NCBI RefSeq assembly: GCF_000383955.1
Contig: NZ_KB913013.1
Coordinates: 3,367,694 to 3,431,693, forward strand
Length of the DNA: 64,000 nt
DNA from: Rudanella lutea DSM 19387
Lineage (GTDB): Bacteria; Bacteroidota; Bacteroidia; Cytophagales; Spirosomataceae
Direction of reading: 5' to 3'
Shown here: positions 62,093 to 64,000 of the stretch, piece by piece
How positions within the stretch are numbered: position 1 is the stretch's first letter
Layout: each line of letters starts with the position of its first letter
Notes under the pieces: model-generated
Seen by the model: the letters and a program-made list of their open reading frames with translations, nothing else
Database searches by the model: none
What the model was told of the DNA's origin: nothing
Made by a program: the position numbers and the translations under genes

Positions 62093-63766
62093 ATGCAAAA
62101 GTTATATTGGCCATTGTTGGGCATGATGCTATTAGTGCCTGTCTTATCACTCGGGCAAAAAAAGAAGGCTCTTTCTTCAAAAGATCCTATTGAAAAGCTC
62201 AAGTTAGAGGCCGTTGCGGCTGTTGAAGCCCGGAAAGTACAGGCGCAGCAAATCAACGATCAACTGTTTAGTTTTTCGGAATTGGGTTTTCAGGAAGAAG
62301 AAACCTTTACCTACCTGACCGGGCTTCTGGAAAAAGAAGGATTCACCGTTCAGAAAGGGGTTTCGGGTATGCCTACTGCCTGGATTGCCACCTGGGGCAG
62401 CGGTAAACCTGTGATTGCCATCGGCTCCGATGTTGATTGTATCCCGAAGGCAAGTCAGAAACCGGGCGTAGCTTACAAAGATCCGATTATAGAAGGTGCA
62501 CCGGGCCACGGTGAAGGGCATAACTCAGGGCAGGCCCTCAATATTGTAGCTGCGCTGGCCGTAAAGCAACTCATGGAGCGCGACAAGATTCCGGGTACGC
62601 TCATGATTTGGCCGGGCGTAGCCGAAGAATTGGTGGGGGCTAAGGCGTTTTACGTGCGCGACGGCTACTTCAAGAACGTGGATGCCTGTATCTTCACCCA
62701 TGTGGGCAACAACCTGAACGTGTCGTGGGGCGATGCGGGTAACAATGGGCTGGTGTCGGTCAAGTTTACGTTTGAAGGGTCGGCGGCTCACGCGGCCGGG
62801 GCGCCGTGGCGAGGCAAAAGTGCGCTCGATGCCGTAGAACTGATGAATATCGGCTGGAACTTCCGGCGCGAGCACCTGGAGCTGAGCCAACGTTCTCACT
62901 ATGTTATTGCCGACGGGGGCGATCAGCCAAACGTAGTGCCCTCTAAGGCGGCTGTCTGGTATTACTTCCGGGAGCGAAGCTACCCTAAAATTAAGAAGCT
63001 CTTCGAAACGGGCATCAAAATGGCCGAGGGAGCTGCGTTAATGACCGACACCAAGTTTACCTACGAAATTCTGGGGTCGGCCTGGCCGGGGCATTTCAAC
63101 CGGCCCATTGCCGAAGCGATGTACGGAAATATTCGGCAGGTAGGATTGCCGAGTTGGTCGGAGGAAGATCAGTTACTGGCCAAAGCGAGTCAGATGGAGT
63201 TGCAGGCGCTCAACATAAAAGGACTGGCTACCAAGCTCGATACCATCGGCCTGCCCGCCGAGTTGGCTCCTCCGACCCGTATGATGGGGGGCGCTACGCT
63301 CAACTCAAACGCGGGTTCCGACGATATCGCCGATATTTCCTGGTCGTTGCCGACGGTGGTGCTCCGCTACCCGAGCAACATTCCCGACCTGCCGGGGCAC
63401 CATTGGAGCAATGCTATTTCAATGGCAACGCCCATTGCGCACAAGGGAATTGTGGCGGGGGCCAAAGTAGAGGCTATGACTTTGATCGATTTGCTGCTCA
63501 AGCCTGAGATTATCAAAAATGCCTGGGCTTACTACAAAGATGAGCAAACAAAAGAGCAGAAATATACGCCCCTGATTTCCCCTAAGGAGTTCCCGGCGAC
63601 GTACCTGAATCAGAAAATCATGGCTGAGTTTAAGCCGAAGCTGAAGCCGTTTTACTACGACCCGTCGAAGTACAAGACCTACCTGGAACAACTGGGTATT
63701 CAGTACCCAACCCTGCGCGACGATCAACGGGCGGCTCTAAAGCAACAGGAGAGTAAAGGGAAGTAA
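62093..63766 (+). CDS. Exported M20-family amidohydrolase (AbgB-like)
   Basis: A 557-residue metallo-amidohydrolase with a signal peptide (about 1-21). M20 blocks include GSDVDCIPKA, the HGEGHNSGQAL ligand region, AEELVGAKAF (catalytic Glu pair) and THVGNN; the lid domain (about 230-330) contains EGSAAHAAGAPWRGKSALDA. The arrangement resembles p-aminobenzoyl-glutamate hydrolase AbgB and other M20D peptidases. It is probably periplasmic and cleaves an acyl-amino acid or dipeptide; the substrate is unknown. It is divergent from the siderophore receptor gene, with no evidence that they are linked. Confidence 0.9.
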   Translation: MQKLYWPLLGMMLLVPVLSLGQKKKALSSKDPIEKLKLEAVAAVEARKVQAQQINDQLFSFSELGFQEEETFTYLTGLLEKEGFTVQKGVSGMPTAWIATWGSGKPVIAIGSDVDCIPKASQKPGVAYKDPIIEGAPGHGEGHNSGQALNIVAALAVKQLMERDKIPGTLMIWPGVAEELVGAKAFYVRDGYFKNVDACIFTHVGNNLNVSWGDAGNNGLVSVKFTFEGSAAHAAGAPWRGKSALDAVELMNIGWNFRREHLELSQRSHYVIADGGDQPNVVPSKAAVWYYFRERSYPKIKKLFETGIKMAEGAALMTDTKFTYEILGSAWPGHFNRPIAEAMYGNIRQVGLPSWSEEDQLLAKASQMELQALNIKGLATKLDTIGLPAELAPPTRMMGGATLNSNAGSDDIADISWSLPTVVLRYPSNIPDLPGHHWSNAISMATPIAHKGIVAGAKVEAMTLIDLLLKPEIIKNAWAYYKDEQTKEQKYTPLISPKEFPATYLNQKIMAEFKPKLKPFYYDPSKYKTYLEQLGIQYPTLRDDQRAALKQQESKGK

Positions 63767-63799
63767 TTGGGGCTAAACGAACGAGAGTTAAGGAAGATA

Positions 63800-63889
63800 G
63801 CTGACGCGTGGGCTTTCGACAGGCTCAAGCTGACTACGAGCTTAAGAGTCGCAGGTCAGCCTGAGCCTGTCGAAGGCCCGTGCGTCAGC
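63800..63889. repeat. Inverted repeat with TTCGACAGGCTCA-type arms
   Basis: A 35-base left arm (63800-63834, core CTTTCGACAGGCTCAAGCTG) and right arm (63855-63889, core CAGCCTGAGCCTGTCGAAGG) pair at 31 of 35 positions around a 20-base centre. From memory, similar TTCGACAGGCTCAG elements are scattered through several bacterial genomes. It lies 33 bases past the amidohydrolase stop. Confidence 0.65.
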
Positions 63890-63941
63890 AACTATTTATG
63901 GTACAGATATTTGTAATGCATATCGTCCATGACTCGCGTAA

Positions 63942-63987
63942 ATAACTAAATAGGCTGACCGATGCATCGGTCAGCCTATTTAGTTAT
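63942..63987. terminator. 46-bp perfect palindrome
   Basis: The 23-base left half (63942-63964, containing AGGCTGACCGATG) is exactly complementary to the right half, with no loop bases. An A-rich left end and a T-rich right end make it suitable as a bidirectional terminator. The neighbouring gene to the right is outside the window. Confidence 0.6.
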
Positions 63988-64000
63988 AGAGGTAAACTTA

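Noticed and set aside
1-64000. tRNA, rRNA, CRISPR array, insertion sequence or prophage
   Set aside because: None of the gaps is long enough or shows the expected cloverleaf, repeat-spacer or transposase signatures.

Overview
The window (64 kb, G+C in the mid-50s percent by eye) is a chromosomal segment of a Bacteroidota bacterium, most likely order Cytophagales, family Spirosomataceae (Spirosoma, Fibrella or Rudanella-like). The reasons are: Bacteroidota-type promoters (TAnnTTTG, in the best cases preceded by TTG at 19-21 bp); a type IX secretion sorting tail; Bacteroidota-restricted families (DUF4293, DUF4136, DUF2807 lipoproteins); and the uppS-bamA-skp-skp order. The genus is an inference. 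No rRNA, tRNA, CRISPR array, prophage or complete insertion sequence was seen.

Layout. 1-8.9 kb: division and cell-wall (dcw) cluster murD(partial)-ftsW-murG-murC-ftsQ-ftsA-ftsZ, closed by a strong terminator. 9-14.5 kb: AlkD-like repair glycosylase, accD, a radical SAM enzyme, a T9SS cargo protein, a crotonase-fold enzyme and two small overlapping genes. 14.8-18.4 kb: xylulokinase, mnmD, DUF4293, PAP2 phosphatase. 18.5-24 kb: bifunctional beta-oxidation enzyme, a DUF6036 nucleotidyltransferase, a MarR regulator, an MFS exporter and a YdeI-like protein. 24.2-30.3 kb: a giant alpha-2-macroglobulin-like protein whose thioester cysteine is replaced by Asn. 30.5-37.7 kb: DUF4136 lipoprotein, SGNH hydrolase, Uma2 nuclease, gluconate-type permease, an McrC without McrB, and an SGNH/MBOAT acyl-transfer pair. 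38-47.8 kb: a secreted sugar-oxidation-like group (PA14 protein, PVC-type heme protein, TIM-barrel isomerase, Gfo/Idh/MocA oxidoreductase) interrupted by VapBC, a DUF2807 lipoprotein, a tiny CBM48 protein and PnuC. 47.9-52.9 kb: uppS-bamA-skp-skp envelope biogenesis. 53-58 kb: exported fasciclin lipoprotein/metallo-hydrolase pair, double FKBP lipoprotein, and two tandem Tat-exported ferritin-like proteins. 58-63.8 kb: isocitrate dehydrogenase, TonB-dependent siderophore-type receptor, M20 amidohydrolase.

How the genes work together. The left end makes lipid II and the divisome. The uppS-bamA-skp block supplies the undecaprenyl carrier and outer-membrane protein assembly. Much of the rest is periplasmic or surface-exposed. 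The most coherent less-described group is the heme-protein/PA14/isomerase/oxidoreductase set, which looks like periplasmic oxidation of sugars followed by handling of keto-sugars. This is inferred from family knowledge and proximity.

Intergenic DNA is rich in long inverted repeats: purine-rich 24-40 bp hairpins, a 33-bp perfect inverted repeat nested in an outer one, a 46-bp perfect palindrome and paired GAGACGCA hairpins. Several sit exactly between convergent genes and probably end transcription from both sides. Others look like dispersed repeat families.
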